64,000 nt of DNA from positions 9,522,328 through 9,586,327 of the forward strand of contig NC_017030.1 in the NCBI RefSeq assembly GCF_000255295.1, written 5' to 3'. Source of the DNA: Corallococcus coralloides DSM 2259. Its GTDB lineage: Bacteria; Myxococcota; Myxococcia; Myxococcales; Myxococcaceae. Each line of letters begins with the position of its first letter. Within the stretch, counting starts at the first letter, position 1. The notes under the pieces are model-generated. The model was not told the origin of the DNA. It ran no database searches and worked only from the letters and a program-made list of their open reading frames with translations. Positions 53,533-63,383 of the stretch are shown in pieces. Made by a program: the position numbers and the translations under genes.

Positions 53533-55569
53533 CTACTTGCCGCCCGCTGCCCCGCTCCCCTGCCCTGACGCCGGGCCCAGCAGGTGCTTCTCGAAGAACA
53601 TCAGCGCCGTCGTCTGGGCCATGTCCCGGTTGGTCTTCTTCTGGAACCCGTGCCCTTCGTCCGTGGCCAGCAGGTACCAGACGTCCGAGCCCTTCTTGCG
53701 CACCGCCTGGACGATCTGCTCCGCCTCCGACTGCGGCACGCGCGGGTCATTGGCCCCCTGCTGCACGAAGAGCGCCGCGCGAATCTTGTCCACCGACCCC
53801 AGCGGCGAGATGCGCTCCTGCACCTTGCGCACCTCCGGGTTGCGCTCGTCGCCGTACTCCGCGCGCCGCAGGTCCCGCCGGTACGCCTGCGTGTTCTGCA
53901 GGAACGACGGCAGCGACGAGATGCCCACCACGTCCACCGCCGCCTTGATGCGCTCCGGGAAGAACGCCGCCGCCGCCAGCGTCATGTAGCCGCCGTACGA
54001 GCCGCCGTAGATGCCCACCCGCGCCGCGTCCAGCTCCGGCCGGGAGGCGACGAAGTCCAGCGTGGCCCCGATGTCCGCCAGGCTCGCCTCGCGCTTCACG
54101 CCGTCATCCATGGCGCGGTACGCCTTGCCGTACCCTTCCGAGCCGCGCACGTTGGGCAGCAGCACCGCCATGCCCAGCTCCGTCACCATCAGCTGGGTCT
54201 GCGCGCTGAAGATGGGCTGGCTCTGTCCCTCCGGGCCGCCGTGGAACATCACCACCACCGGCACCTTCCCCTTCGCGTTCTTCGGCAGGTACAGGAACGC
54301 CGGCACCTTCACGCCGTCCGTGGACGGGTAGCGCACCAACTCCGGCTCCACGAACGTCTCCGGATCCAACCCGCCCACCTCCGAGCGCGTCCAGCGCGTG
54401 GTCTTCTTCGTGCCCAGGTCCACCGTGAAGACGTCCAGCGGCACGCGCGCCGACGTCAGCGAGAACGCCACGCGGTCCGACCGCCTGGCCGGGAAGCGGA
54501 CCTGCGAAAGCACCCCGCGCGGCGTCTCCACCGGCGACAGCGCCTGCGTGCGCGTGTCCAGCAGGTACAGCCGGCCGAAGCCCTCCTCGTTGATGGCCAC
54601 CGCCAGCTTGCGCCCGTCCGGAGACAGCTCCAGGTCCTGCACGTTCCAGCGCACCGACTTCGTCAGCGACGGCGGCGCGGCCGGAGGCGCGCCCGTGAGC
54701 GGCAGCCGGTACACCTCCGCGAAGTCGCTGTAGCGGTCCGTGGCCACGTACACGCCCTGCCCGTCGTGCGTGAAGACGGCGGCGTCCACGCTGCCCTTGC
54801 CCTCCTTGGGCGTGAGCTGCGTGCGCGTGTTCGTCTTCACGTCCACCACGCTCAGGTCCGCGTCATCCGCCGCGCGGTACTGGCGCACCAGCAGCTTGGA
54901 GCCGTCCTGGGAGAACTCCAGCGGCGCCCAGCTGCCCTCCACCTCCGTCACCCGCTTCGCCTGCTTGGGGTCCGCCGTGGGCGCCACGTACACGTCGGTG
55001 TCCTTGCCGTTGCGCCCCGTGCCCGCGTACGCGAGCCAGCGCCCGTCCTTCGACACCACCAGCTCCTCATGCCGGCTCTTGCCGTCCGTCAGCAGCTCCG
55101 AGCGGCCCGTGCGCCGGTCCAGCTTGAGCACCTGGTAGAACTCTCCACCGCCCGTGTCCTGCAGGTAGAAGATGATCTGCGGATTGCCCGGCAGGAAGCG
55201 CGCCCGGTTGATGGGCTCCTTCGTGAAGGTGAGCTGCGTGCGCGCACCCAGCGGCATCTCCACCAGGTGCAGCTGGTTGACGTCCGCGAAGCGCGTGGAG
55301 ATGAGCACCTGCTGGCCATCCCCGCTCACGTCCAACAGCTGCGCGGAGCGGGACTCCAGGTACTGCTGCACGCGCTGGGAGAGCGCGGGCGGCACCGCCG
55401 GCACGCCGCTCACCCACAGGTTGGGCAGGCCGGGCAGCGGGGCGATGCCGGGGACGGCGGACGGTGCCTTCGCGGCGGCGGCCGGAGCGGGGGGCGTCTT
55501 CGACGGCGCCGGCGCGGGCGTCTGCGCCGTGAGCAGGGACACGATGAGCGGAAGGGACGCGAGGTTCAT
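53533..55569 (-). CDS. S9 family prolyl-oligopeptidase-like peptidase
   Basis: The protein has 678 residues, signal peptide then Pro/Ala-rich linker (to about 50). A beta-propeller of TolB-like blades fills about 60-400 (SRHEELVVSKDGRWLAYAG, RWNVQDLELSPDGRKLAVAI). The alpha/beta-hydrolase domain carries Ser524 in IYGGSYGGYMTL, the Asp in ANDPRVP and the His in EGHGFQ. It should cut short peptides or acyl-peptides outside the cytoplasm. The ATG at 55569 has GGAGG upstream. Confidence 0.93.
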   Translation of the reverse strand: MNLASLPLIVSLLTAQTPAPAPSKTPPAPAAAAKAPSAVPGIAPLPGLPNLWVSGVPAVPPALSQRVQQYLESRSAQLLDVSGDGQQVLISTRFADVNQLHLVEMPLGARTQLTFTKEPINRARFLPGNPQIIFYLQDTGGGEFYQVLKLDRRTGRSELLTDGKSRHEELVVSKDGRWLAYAGTGRNGKDTDVYVAPTADPKQAKRVTEVEGSWAPLEFSQDGSKLLVRQYRAADDADLSVVDVKTNTRTQLTPKEGKGSVDAAVFTHDGQGVYVATDRYSDFAEVYRLPLTGAPPAAPPSLTKSVRWNVQDLELSPDGRKLAVAINEEGFGRLYLLDTRTQALSPVETPRGVLSQVRFPARRSDRVAFSLTSARVPLDVFTVDLGTKKTTRWTRSEVGGLDPETFVEPELVRYPSTDGVKVPAFLYLPKNAKGKVPVVVMFHGGPEGQSQPIFSAQTQLMVTELGMAVLLPNVRGSEGYGKAYRAMDDGVKREASLADIGATLDFVASRPELDAARVGIYGGSYGGYMTLAAAAFFPERIKAAVDVVGISSLPSFLQNTQAYRRDLRRAEYGDERNPEVRKVQERISPLGSVDKIRAALFVQQGANDPRVPQSEAEQIVQAVRKKGSDVWYLLATDEGHGFQKKTNRDMAQTTALMFFEKHLLGPASGQGSGAAGGK

Positions 55570-55915
55570 GGTGCCTCCGACCCTACCAGCGCCGTCGTGT
55601 TCCCTGGCATCCACGCGCGCCATTCCGCTCTCCTCGCGCGATGATGCGTTTTGAACACGGGATGGCCCGGGCGGGGTGCCGCGCCGCGGCGGCCGGGCGA
55701 CCGTGACCGCGGGCCGGGTGATCGCCTCCTGCCGCCCCTTGCAGCCCTCCGCGCCCGTGATGCCCGGGACTTGCGACGTGCGCCGGTGCACAACGTCGCG
55801 GGCGGACAGTGGCCCTTGCGTGGGGGTTCGCCCGCGTGGGGGTGATGCCCACCCTTACCCCTGTCGACATCGGTGCCGAGCCGCGTCCGCGGCCCGCCGA
55901 GGAGGGGACTTCGAC
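55570..55915. other. Intergenic region between divergent genes
   Basis: These 346 bases contain the two start regions of the S9 peptidase and the DUF4397 lipoprotein. I see a short AT-rich patch (GATGATGCGTTTTGAACACG, about 55640-55660) and a GCGTGGGGGT direct repeat near 55817-55845, but no reliable promoter or hairpin. Confidence 0.3.
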
Positions 55916-57403
55916 ATGGCCTGGATGCGGGGGAAGACACTGCTCGTCGTCGCGCTCACGTCGCTGGGGGTGCTCGCGCCCGCGTGCGGTGGCGGCTCGG
56001 CGGAGGACTCCGACACGCCTCCCACCCAGGACGGGCCGGTGCTCGTCCCGCCGACCCAAGCGCAGCTGCGCATCGTGCAGGCCGCGCCGGGCGCTCCCGC
56101 GATGGACGTGTACCTCGCGGGCAACCCCACGCCCGTGGCCCGGGCCGTGGCCTATGGCGCCACCACGCCCTATCTCACGCGCGACGCGGGCGCTGTCACC
56201 GTGGAGCTGCGGCCCACGGGCGCGGCGGCGGACTCACGCCCTGTCGTGTCCCAGCCGGTGGGCATGGAGGCCGGGACGCGCTGGACGGTGGTGGCCGCGG
56301 GGGCCTTCGGGTCCTCGGACTCGGACGCGGCGATGCGCACGATGCTCCTGCGCGACAACACCGTGCCCGCCGACGGAGGCCAGACGCGCGTGCGCATCGT
56401 CAACGCCGGCACGGACGCGCCGACGGTGGACGTGGACCTGGGCAATGACGGCTCGGTGGAGGTGGGGGCGCTCGCGCGCTTCAAGGACTCTGGAGAAGCA
56501 GCGCTGGTGCTTCCCTCCGGCGCCGCGTTCCAGGTGGGCCTGCGCACGGGCGGACAGGCGCTGACGTCCTTCACCGTGCCCGCGCCCGGCTCCGGCACCG
56601 ACACGCTCGTCGTCGCCACCGGCCTCATGTCCGCCCCGGCGCGCGCGGGCGACGGCTTCTCGCTGCTCACCGCGGGCCGCGACGGCACGCTGGCCATCCT
56701 CCGGCAGAACCCCACGGTGTACGTGCTGCACGCGTCGCCGGACGCACCCGCGCTGGACCTCTTCGCCAGCGACCGCGAGCTGTCCGGGGGCCTCGCCTAC
56801 GGCGCGCTGTCCTCACCGCTCCAGGTGCCGCCGGGCGCGTACACGCTGGACTTCTTCGCCGCCGCGTCCGGGACGGAGCGCCCCACGAGCGCGCCGGTGG
56901 TGACGGCGACGACGCCCACGCTCGTCCCGGGCGAGCGCTACCTGATGGTCGCCGCGGGCTACCTCGTGCCGCCCCGGCCGGCGGCGTCTGCCTTCACGCT
57001 GCTGCCCCTCACGGACCGCTTCGCGAGCGACCCGTCCAACCTGCGCCTGCGCTGGGTGCACGCGGCCGCGGACACGCCCGCCGTGGACGTGGGCCCGCTG
57101 GGCTCGGAGCGCCGGGTGCTGCCGGACGCGCCCTTCCTCGACGTGCCCTTCGCCTCCGGCACCGCGCAGGACGGCCTGCCGCTGCCCTCCGGGGGCACCG
57201 TCACGCTGGGCGTGGTGCCGTCCAACGACGCCAACCGCGCGCCGCGCACCAGCTTCTCCGTGACGCCCCAGCCGGACACGCGCGTCTTCGCCGTCGCCAC
57301 CGACACGCCCGGCTCCGCGCCTGGCAGCTGGGACCTCCAGTTGCTGTGGGTGGACACCACTCGCACGCCGTGGACCGTGAGCACGCGGGCGCATGGGCCC
57401 TGA
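55916..57403 (+). CDS. DUF4397-repeat lipoprotein
   Basis: The protein has 495 residues. Signal ends LAPAC. Four repeats of the DUF4397 type follow, each beginning with a strand-turn-Asp signature: RIVQAAPGAPAMDVYLAG, RIVNAGTDAPTVDVDLGN, YVLHASPDAPALDLFASD and RWVHAAADTPAVDVGPLG. These beta-domains are common in surface lipoproteins of myxobacteria; ligand unknown. GAGGAGGGG precedes the ATG at 55916. Convergent with the outer-membrane protein gene. Confidence 0.85.
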   Translation: MAWMRGKTLLVVALTSLGVLAPACGGGSAEDSDTPPTQDGPVLVPPTQAQLRIVQAAPGAPAMDVYLAGNPTPVARAVAYGATTPYLTRDAGAVTVELRPTGAAADSRPVVSQPVGMEAGTRWTVVAAGAFGSSDSDAAMRTMLLRDNTVPADGGQTRVRIVNAGTDAPTVDVDLGNDGSVEVGALARFKDSGEAALVLPSGAAFQVGLRTGGQALTSFTVPAPGSGTDTLVVATGLMSAPARAGDGFSLLTAGRDGTLAILRQNPTVYVLHASPDAPALDLFASDRELSGGLAYGALSSPLQVPPGAYTLDFFAAASGTERPTSAPVVTATTPTLVPGERYLMVAAGYLVPPRPAASAFTLLPLTDRFASDPSNLRLRWVHAAADTPAVDVGPLGSERRVLPDAPFLDVPFASGTAQDGLPLPSGGTVTLGVVPSNDANRAPRTSFSVTPQPDTRVFAVATDTPGSAPGSWDLQLLWVDTTRTPWTVSTRAHGP

Positions 57404-57405
57404 CC

Positions 57406-58068
57406 TCAGAACGCCCAGCCCAGGTTGAGCAGGATGCGCTGGGTGAGGTTCCACGACGACTGGTGGACCCGCACCCACTCCGTCCCGCCGCCACTGCCCA
57501 GTCGGACGGTGTCATAGGCGAGCGCATCACGCCGGGCTCCAAAACCCACGCCGCCCTGCACGGTGAAGCCGGGATCCACCACCACGGTGTATCCCAGGAC
57601 CGCCATGCCCCCCACGGACCAGTTGTCCGCGTGGGTGTCCTCCGGCTCCGGGCTTCCCAGGAGGCTGCCCACCGTCCCGTTGGTGCTCCGGCCCACGGCC
57701 ACCTCCAGGCGCGGTGACAGCCACAGTCCCTCGGGTGCCCGGCCTGTCAGGTAGAAGCGCGCCGAGGGCGCCAGGCCGAACTGATAGAACGAGCGGTTGT
57801 AGCCCTCCCTCCCGCTGATCTCCTCCTCTTCGAACCGCGTCCGTTCGTGGTTGAAGGTCGCGGACACGCCCAGCCCCAAGGAGAAGCGCTCCCCCATCAC
57901 GCGCTCGCCCTCCAGTGACAACTGACTCAGGTTGTTGAGGGGGACGGACACCGTCACCACGTTGCGCCGCTCCACCGGGAACGACCCCGTGGTGACGCCC
58001 TCCTGCGCGAACGCCGCCGCCGACACGAACACCCACGACACACCCAGCTTCCACTTCATCGCGACCAT
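57406..58068 (-). CDS. Outer-membrane beta-barrel-like protein
   Basis: The protein has 220 residues. The signal ends AAAFAQ, then alternating strands (RNVVTVSVPLNNLSQLSLEG, RFSLGLGVSATFNHER, APSARFYLTG, GGMAVLGYTVVVDPG, LTQRILLNLGWAF). The C-terminal Phe after an amphipathic strand is the usual barrel signal. It is likely a small barrel of 8-10 strands with no known ligand. ATG at 58068 (GGGGG upstream) or 58059. Confidence 0.75.
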   Translation of the reverse strand: MVAMKWKLGVSWVFVSAAAFAQEGVTTGSFPVERRNVVTVSVPLNNLSQLSLEGERVMGERFSLGLGVSATFNHERTRFEEEEISGREGYNRSFYQFGLAPSARFYLTGRAPEGLWLSPRLEVAVGRSTNGTVGSLLGSPEPEDTHADNWSVGGMAVLGYTVVVDPGFTVQGGVGFGARRDALAYDTVRLGSGGGTEWVRVHQSSWNLTQRILLNLGWAF

Positions 58069-58230
58069 GTGATGAACCCCCGTCATGGAGCAGGACCCCC
58101 AAGGTCCGCCATGCGGGGGATGCCCATCGCAATCGATGTGCCAGCGTGCTCGCAGAGGGAGCGGTGCGGTGGTGACGTCTGACATCGTGACAACGTGTCC
58201 CCGGCGCGAGGGGACACGCGTGTCACCGTG

Positions 58231-61200
58231 TCACGGCGGCGAGAGCTTCGCCTGGGCCTGCTCGCGGCGCAGCTGGAGCACGCGCACGTCCGGGTCCACC
58301 AGCAGCCGCTCCGGCTCGAACTCCGAGCGCAGCGTCACCCGCACCGCTTCACCCGCGCCGGGCTCCACGCGCGTCAGGGCCTCCGCGGAACCCAGGGGCG
58401 CGGCGGACTCACCGTCCTTCGTCACCGTCACCTCCACCGGCATGCGGCCCGTGCCCACGTTCGTCACCGTCGCCGTGGTCACCCACTGGCCGCTGTCCTT
58501 CGTCACGCGCGCGTCGGTGACGCGGTACTCGGGCACCACCACCTCGAAGAAGGCCTGCCGGGTGAAGCGGTCGAAGTTCTCCTTCGACGGAGCGAAGGGG
58601 CGCAGCACCGCGATGAAGTCCTGCAGCACCGGGTGGTCGGCGTTGTTCATGTATTGCTTCAGGAAGGCCTGGAGCCCCGCGTGCATCGCGTCGCGGCCCA
58701 TCAGGTCCTCCAGCATCCAGAACGTCCAGCCGCCCTTCTCGTAGAGGACCACCGTGTCGCCGTCGCGCGAGCCGTCCAGCTTCACCAGCGGCTGCTCCGC
58801 GTCCACGCGCCGGTCCTTGCCGTAGCGCTCCTCCATGCGCTTCGCGGTCTGCCGGCGAGCCTCCTGCCCGTCGAGCTGCTCGATGAGCTTCAGCGACGAG
58901 TAATGCGACATGCCCTCCGACAGCACGTTGCCGCCGGGCCCCTTGCCGGGGATGAGCAGGTTGCCCCACCACTGGTGCGCGGCCTCGTGCGCGGTGACGA
59001 GCAGCACCGCGTTCGACTCGGGCGTCGTCCGCGTGAGGAACCCGATGGACTCCGAGAACGTGATGTCCGTGGGGAAGCCCTGCGCGTAGGTGTCCAGGCC
59101 GGCGAACTCGGACAGCTTCAGCTCCGCCCAGGGGAACGGGTGGAACCACTCCGAGTAGTACCGGCGCGCGGCCTCCAGCCCCCGCATCATCTCCGGCACG
59201 TTGTAGCCATGCGCGGGGTCGTGGAACACCACCGTGCCCGCGCCGTCCACGCGGGTCCACTTGCCCGCGATGACGTTGAAGAAGCTCACCGGATGGTCAC
59301 TCCGCCACACGGTGGTGCGCCGGCCGTCCTTCACCGTGTCGCTCTCGCGCACGCCCACGGAGTTGAGCGTGTAGGCCTCCGGGCCGCTCACGCGGATCCG
59401 GAACGGGAACGGCATGTTGCTGCCCCAGGAGGACTCCGTGGGCCCTTCGTAGAAGTCGTCCGGGTACACGCGCGGCTCGTATTTGTTCTCCTTCGGGTCG
59501 ATGCCGCGCTCCTCCTCGTAGCCCACCACCGGCGCGAACGTGGGCGTCTCGCTGGTGAGCACCGCGCCGGACGGGAGGATGAACTCCTTGAACGAGCCGC
59601 CCGCGCGGGACACGCCGGCGGGCACGTGGCCCGCGTACTGGAAGCCCACCGTCACCTTCGCGCCGGGGGGCAGCGGCGTGGACGGCGTGAAGACATACAA
59701 CCCGGCGCGGTCCTCCGGCGTCACGTCCTGGCCGTCCAGCGTCCAGCGCACGTCCGTCCAGCCGTCGCCGCCGCTCAAGGCGAAGCGCGGCAGCGCGACG
59801 GCGTGCCGGTTCATCAGCGTGTACGTGCCCTTCATGCGGAAGGCGCTCGCCTCCGGCTCCAGGTCCACGTCCAGGTCCACGTCCGCCAGCATGGGCTGCG
59901 GCGCGTCCTTCCACGTCGCCAGGTTCTTCTGCCAGTACTCCCTGGCGCGCTTCTTCGCCGCCGCACCCTGGTGGCCCTGCCCCACGAGGATGCCCAGCCA
60001 CGTCAGCGCCACCACCGGCACCGCCAGGTACGGCGCCAGCCGCCACAGTCCGCGCCCGAGGCCCGAGGGCTTCAGTCCCTCCAGCGTCGTCACCGAGTCG
60101 CGGACGCGCCGGCCGTCCAGGCGCACCGCCAGCGCGGTGAAGAAGACCGCCCCGCCCAGCGCGGCCACGCGGTTGAGCACCAGCGCGGCGCGGTCCACCT
60201 GGAAGACGCCCAGGTCGGTCCACCGCACCGCGTCCCACAAGGGCCAGTTCGTCACCCAGGTGAGGTCGCCTCGCACGGCGACGTAGCCGGTGAGGCCCAG
60301 CGCGAACAGGGCCAGCGCGTAGGTGCCGAAGCGGCCTCCCGTCACCGCGCGTGCGGCCAGGATGAAGCCCGTCCACAGGAGGAAGGTGGGGAACAGCAAC
60401 AGGCCCCACACCAGGACATACGGCGTCAGCGACAGTGGCACCGTGCCCTGGGACACCTGCACCAGCGAGCCCGCGAGCGCCATGGCCACGAGCAGCACCA
60501 CCGCCACCAGGCTGTTCGCCAGCGCCTTGCCCAGCAGCACCGACAGCGTGCGCACGGGGGTCGCGTCATGGATGGGCGCGAAGTGGGAGGCCTGCTCGCG
60601 CTCCAGTGACTCCACCACGTAGAACATCAACAACAGACACACGAGCACCGACGCCTGTCCCATCGTGCGCACCGCGAAGCGGCCGGGCACCAGCAGCAGG
60701 CTCGTGTCGAAGGGGCCCACCGCCGTGGCGCCCTGGGACACGACCTGCAACATCAGGAGCGGCAGGAACAGGTAGAGCCCCGGCTGCGACAGCAGCCCCC
60801 GCCCTTCCGCGCGCGTCACCGTCCACAGCCCCGTCCAGAAGCCCGGCGGACGGACAACCATGCGCAGCGCGGACAGCGGTGCCTCCGCATGCGACAGCGC
60901 CACCTGCGTGGGCGGCGCGTCGATGACCACGCTCTTGCGAGGAGCCTTCGTGCGCACCTCGCCCCGGAGCGCGCGGCGGAAGTGGCGTTCGCTCCAGGCC
61001 ACCGCGCCCAGGCCCAGCGCCATGAGCACGAAGCGGCTGGTGACGAAGAGGGCGTCCAGGCCCACGGGCTGCGTGTTGTAGAAGTCCACGCCCCGGTCCA
61101 CCTTGATCCACGTCTCCGTGAGCCACCGGAAGCCGCCGGGGTCCAGCGCCATCAGGAACCGGTTCACGCTCGGGTCCAGCCAGCCGGGGGACCAATCCCA

Positions 61201-61812
61201 GAGGAAGAACGCGCAGAGGAAGAACAGCCCCACCGGCAGGAAGTACACCGGCACCGCGCGGCGCGTGCGCTCGCCCGTGGCGAAGGCCGCGCCCGCCATG
61301 AAGACGATGAGCGGCAGGCCGAACCACACCGCGCCGCCCACGTAGTTCCCCCACGCGAAGGGCCCGCGGAACTCCGCGTCCGCGCCCGCTGGCACGACGT
61401 GGTGGAAGAAGACGAGCAGCCCCATCATCCACCCGAGCGCCAGCACATACGCACCCAGCACGCCCGCGAACTTGCCCCACACGTACTCCGACGGCGTCAG
61501 CGGCGTGGTGTGCAGGAGGGGCTGCACGCGGGCCTCGTCGTCGGAGATGACGGACATGCCCGCGCCCACGGACACGAAGAAGGTGAACAGCATGAAGGTG
61601 AGCAGCAGCACCGTCTGCGCGACGGCGAAGGCGCTGGTGATCCACGCCTTCTTGCCCCCCACCTCCGTGCTGCCCGCGTCGATGGTGACGTTGCCGGAGG
61701 ACACGCCCCACACCACCAGCACCAGCAACACCAGCAGCACCCAGAACAAGGGGCGCCGTGTCTGGTGACGCCACTCGGTGCGCGCCACGCGCCAGAGCCG
61801 GGCCGCGTTCAC
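58231..61812 (-). CDS. ABC permease fused to an M1-like aminopeptidase domain
   Basis: The protein has 1193 residues. The first half is two sets of six or so membrane helices of the ABC-2 permease type (FWVLLVLLVLVVWGVSSGN, GKFAGVLGAYVLALGWMMG, ALANSLVAVVLLVAMALAGS). The second half is an M1 peptidase: zinc motif HEAAH (942-946, followed by QWWGN) and Glu966, giving HExxH-X19-E rather than the usual X18. The exopeptidase GxMEN is not obvious; instead FSESIGF is present. The GTG start overlaps the ATPase gene stop (GTGA). It may expel and cut peptides, or use the domain as a sensor. Confidence 0.85.
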   Translation of the reverse strand: MNAARLWRVARTEWRHQTRRPLFWVLLVLLVLVVWGVSSGNVTIDAGSTEVGGKKAWITSAFAVAQTVLLLTFMLFTFFVSVGAGMSVISDDEARVQPLLHTTPLTPSEYVWGKFAGVLGAYVLALGWMMGLLVFFHHVVPAGADAEFRGPFAWGNYVGGAVWFGLPLIVFMAGAAFATGERTRRAVPVYFLPVGLFFLCAFFLWDWSPGWLDPSVNRFLMALDPGGFRWLTETWIKVDRGVDFYNTQPVGLDALFVTSRFVLMALGLGAVAWSERHFRRALRGEVRTKAPRKSVVIDAPPTQVALSHAEAPLSALRMVVRPPGFWTGLWTVTRAEGRGLLSQPGLYLFLPLLMLQVVSQGATAVGPFDTSLLLVPGRFAVRTMGQASVLVCLLLMFYVVESLEREQASHFAPIHDATPVRTLSVLLGKALANSLVAVVLLVAMALAGSLVQVSQGTVPLSLTPYVLVWGLLLFPTFLLWTGFILAARAVTGGRFGTYALALFALGLTGYVAVRGDLTWVTNWPLWDAVRWTDLGVFQVDRAALVLNRVAALGGAVFFTALAVRLDGRRVRDSVTTLEGLKPSGLGRGLWRLAPYLAVPVVALTWLGILVGQGHQGAAAKKRAREYWQKNLATWKDAPQPMLADVDLDVDLEPEASAFRMKGTYTLMNRHAVALPRFALSGGDGWTDVRWTLDGQDVTPEDRAGLYVFTPSTPLPPGAKVTVGFQYAGHVPAGVSRAGGSFKEFILPSGAVLTSETPTFAPVVGYEEERGIDPKENKYEPRVYPDDFYEGPTESSWGSNMPFPFRIRVSGPEAYTLNSVGVRESDTVKDGRRTTVWRSDHPVSFFNVIAGKWTRVDGAGTVVFHDPAHGYNVPEMMRGLEAARRYYSEWFHPFPWAELKLSEFAGLDTYAQGFPTDITFSESIGFLTRTTPESNAVLLVTAHEAAHQWWGNLLIPGKGPGGNVLSEGMSHYSSLKLIEQLDGQEARRQTAKRMEERYGKDRRVDAEQPLVKLDGSRDGDTVVLYEKGGWTFWMLEDLMGRDAMHAGLQAFLKQYMNNADHPVLQDFIAVLRPFAPSKENFDRFTRQAFFEVVVPEYRVTDARVTKDSGQWVTTATVTNVGTGRMPVEVTVTKDGESAAPLGSAEALTRVEPGAGEAVRVTLRSEFEPERLLVDPDVRVLQLRREQAQAKLSPP

Positions 61813-62747
61813 GCGCCCACCGCCGGGGCGGACGCTGGAGCCGGGGTCGCCGTGGGCGCAGGGGCCCTGGGCTCGGGCGCGTCCTTCATCAGGAGGAGGT
61901 AGGCGTCCTCCAGCGTGGGCGGCGTGCGCTCGAAGCCGGGGGGCACGGGCGTGCCCGGGGCGGCGTGGATGCGCACGCGGTTCCTGCCCTCGAAGAGCAC
62001 GGCCTGGGTGACGCGGTGGGCCTGCTGGAAGGCGGCCATGTCGGCGGGGGGGACGGTGCCCTCGAAGAGGGTGTCGTGGAGGGCGGCCTTCGCCTCGGTG
62101 GGGCTGGTGATGGCCATCACGCGGCCGTGGCGGATGACGGCGAAGCGAGGGCAGAGCATGGCCACGTCCTCCACGATGTGCGTGGACAGGAGCACCGTGC
62201 GCTCATGGGCCACCTCCGCGAGCAGCCGGTAGAAGCGCTGGCGCTCCTCGGGGTCCAGGCCCGCGGTGGGCTCGTCCACGATGAGGAGCTTCGGGTCGCC
62301 GGCCAGGGCCTGCGCGATGCCCAGCCGCTGCCGCATGCCGCCGGAGTACTCCTTCACCTTGCGCTTCGCCGCGAAGGTGAGGTTCACGCGCTCCAGCAGC
62401 TGGGCGCACAGGGCCTTCATCCCTTGCGGCGCGCTGACGCCCTTGAGCTCCAGCAGGTAGCGCAGCATGTCCTGCCCGGAGAGGTACGGGTAGAAGCCGA
62501 ACTCCTGCGGCAGGTAGCCCAGGTGCGGGCGCAGCGCCTCCGGGTGGCGCACGAGGTCCAGGCCGTCGAGCGTCACCTCGCCGGAGGTCGGCTCCAGCAG
62601 GCCGGAGAGGATTTTCATCAGCGTGGACTTGCCCGCGCCATTGGGCCCGAGCAGCCCGAACATTCCCTTGGGGACATCCAGGTCCACGCCACGAAGGGCC
62701 GTCACCGGGCCCGGATACACCTTCACCAGGTTGCGCAGGCTGAGCAT
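61809..62747 (-). CDS. ABC transporter ATP-binding protein
   Basis: The protein has 312 residues. Walker A GPNGAGKST, Q-loop YLPQEF, signature YSGGMRQRLG, Walker B LLIVDEPTAGLDP and the switch His in LLSTHI are intact. A Pro/Ala tail (APTATPAPASAP) ends it. It drives the permease-M1 fusion just downstream, to which it is coupled by a 4-nt overlap. Divergent from the lipoprotein gene at 62856, 108 nt away. Confidence 0.93.
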   Translation of the reverse strand: MLSLRNLVKVYPGPVTALRGVDLDVPKGMFGLLGPNGAGKSTLMKILSGLLEPTSGEVTLDGLDLVRHPEALRPHLGYLPQEFGFYPYLSGQDMLRYLLELKGVSAPQGMKALCAQLLERVNLTFAAKRKVKEYSGGMRQRLGIAQALAGDPKLLIVDEPTAGLDPEERQRFYRLLAEVAHERTVLLSTHIVEDVAMLCPRFAVIRHGRVMAITSPTEAKAALHDTLFEGTVPPADMAAFQQAHRVTQAVLFEGRNRVRIHAAPGTPVPPGFERTPPTLEDAYLLLMKDAPEPRAPAPTATPAPASAPAVGA

Positions 62748-62855
62748 GTGGCCCGTTCTACGCCGAAGCCGGGGTCTCCATTTCCAGCTTCATGCACGAA
62801 AGGGCACACCGCGCGTCCAGGAGCGCACTCGCGCGCTGTGTTAGACAGCCAGGGC

Positions 62856-63383
62856 ATGAACCTTCGACCCGTCTGTCTTTCCCTCGTCGTGAGCGCCTTC
62901 GCCATCCAGGGCTGTGCGGGTTCGACCTATCTCCACGGCAAGGCCCTGGAGCAGAACCAGTACCGGGGCTACGGCGAGTACCAGCCCGAGCGCGACCGCG
63001 AGGTGCTCACCCAGGCGGCGGCGGTGAAGGACGCGGCGTCGGTCATCTTCCTGCAGGAGACGTTGCCGGAGGGCATCGAGATGACCTCCCACGTGCTCCA
63101 GGTGAAGGACGGGTATTCGCACCAGTTGCTGGGCAAGCTGGCCTTCAGCCGGGGGCGGGTGGACTCCAAGCAGGACCTCATCGCGCACGTGAGGAAGGTG
63201 GCGCTGGCGGCGGGAGGCGACGCGGCCGTCGGCCTCTTCCTGCTCACGCCGGCCAGCGACTACACGCAGGCGCAGGCGGTGGAGGCGGTCATCCTCAAGC
63301 TGGACCCGCGCGTGCGCACGAAGCTGCGTCCGGACGAGGCGACGGTGAAAGGCTCGTCGGCACCGGGCCTCGAACAGCTCTGA
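62856..63383 (+). CDS. Lipoprotein of unknown function
   Basis: The protein has 175 residues. Signal ends AFAIQGC (Cys20). The mature part has KDAASVIFLQETLPEGIEMT, FSRGRVDSKQDLIAHVRKVA, GGDAAVGLFLLTP, an alpha/beta layout with no active-site motif I know. The start is the ATG at 62856; the open frame extends far upstream through the ABC gene but is not coding there. A possible convergent gene overlaps its last 89 bases. Confidence 0.8.
   Translation: MNLRPVCLSLVVSAFAIQGCAGSTYLHGKALEQNQYRGYGEYQPERDREVLTQAAAVKDAASVIFLQETLPEGIEMTSHVLQVKDGYSHQLLGKLAFSRGRVDSKQDLIAHVRKVALAAGGDAAVGLFLLTPASDYTQAQAVEAVILKLDPRVRTKLRPDEATVKGSSAPGLEQL

Noticed and set aside
53584..55644. A 686-codon plus-strand frame opposite the S9 peptidase.
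   Set aside because: The peptidase has intact catalytic residues on the minus strand; the plus-strand frame shows only Arg/His/Leu-rich low-complexity sequence.
61758..62855. An extended N-terminus for the lipoprotein at 62856.
   Set aside because: The upstream frame lies antisense to the ABC ATPase gene; the lipoprotein signal begins at the ATG at 62856.
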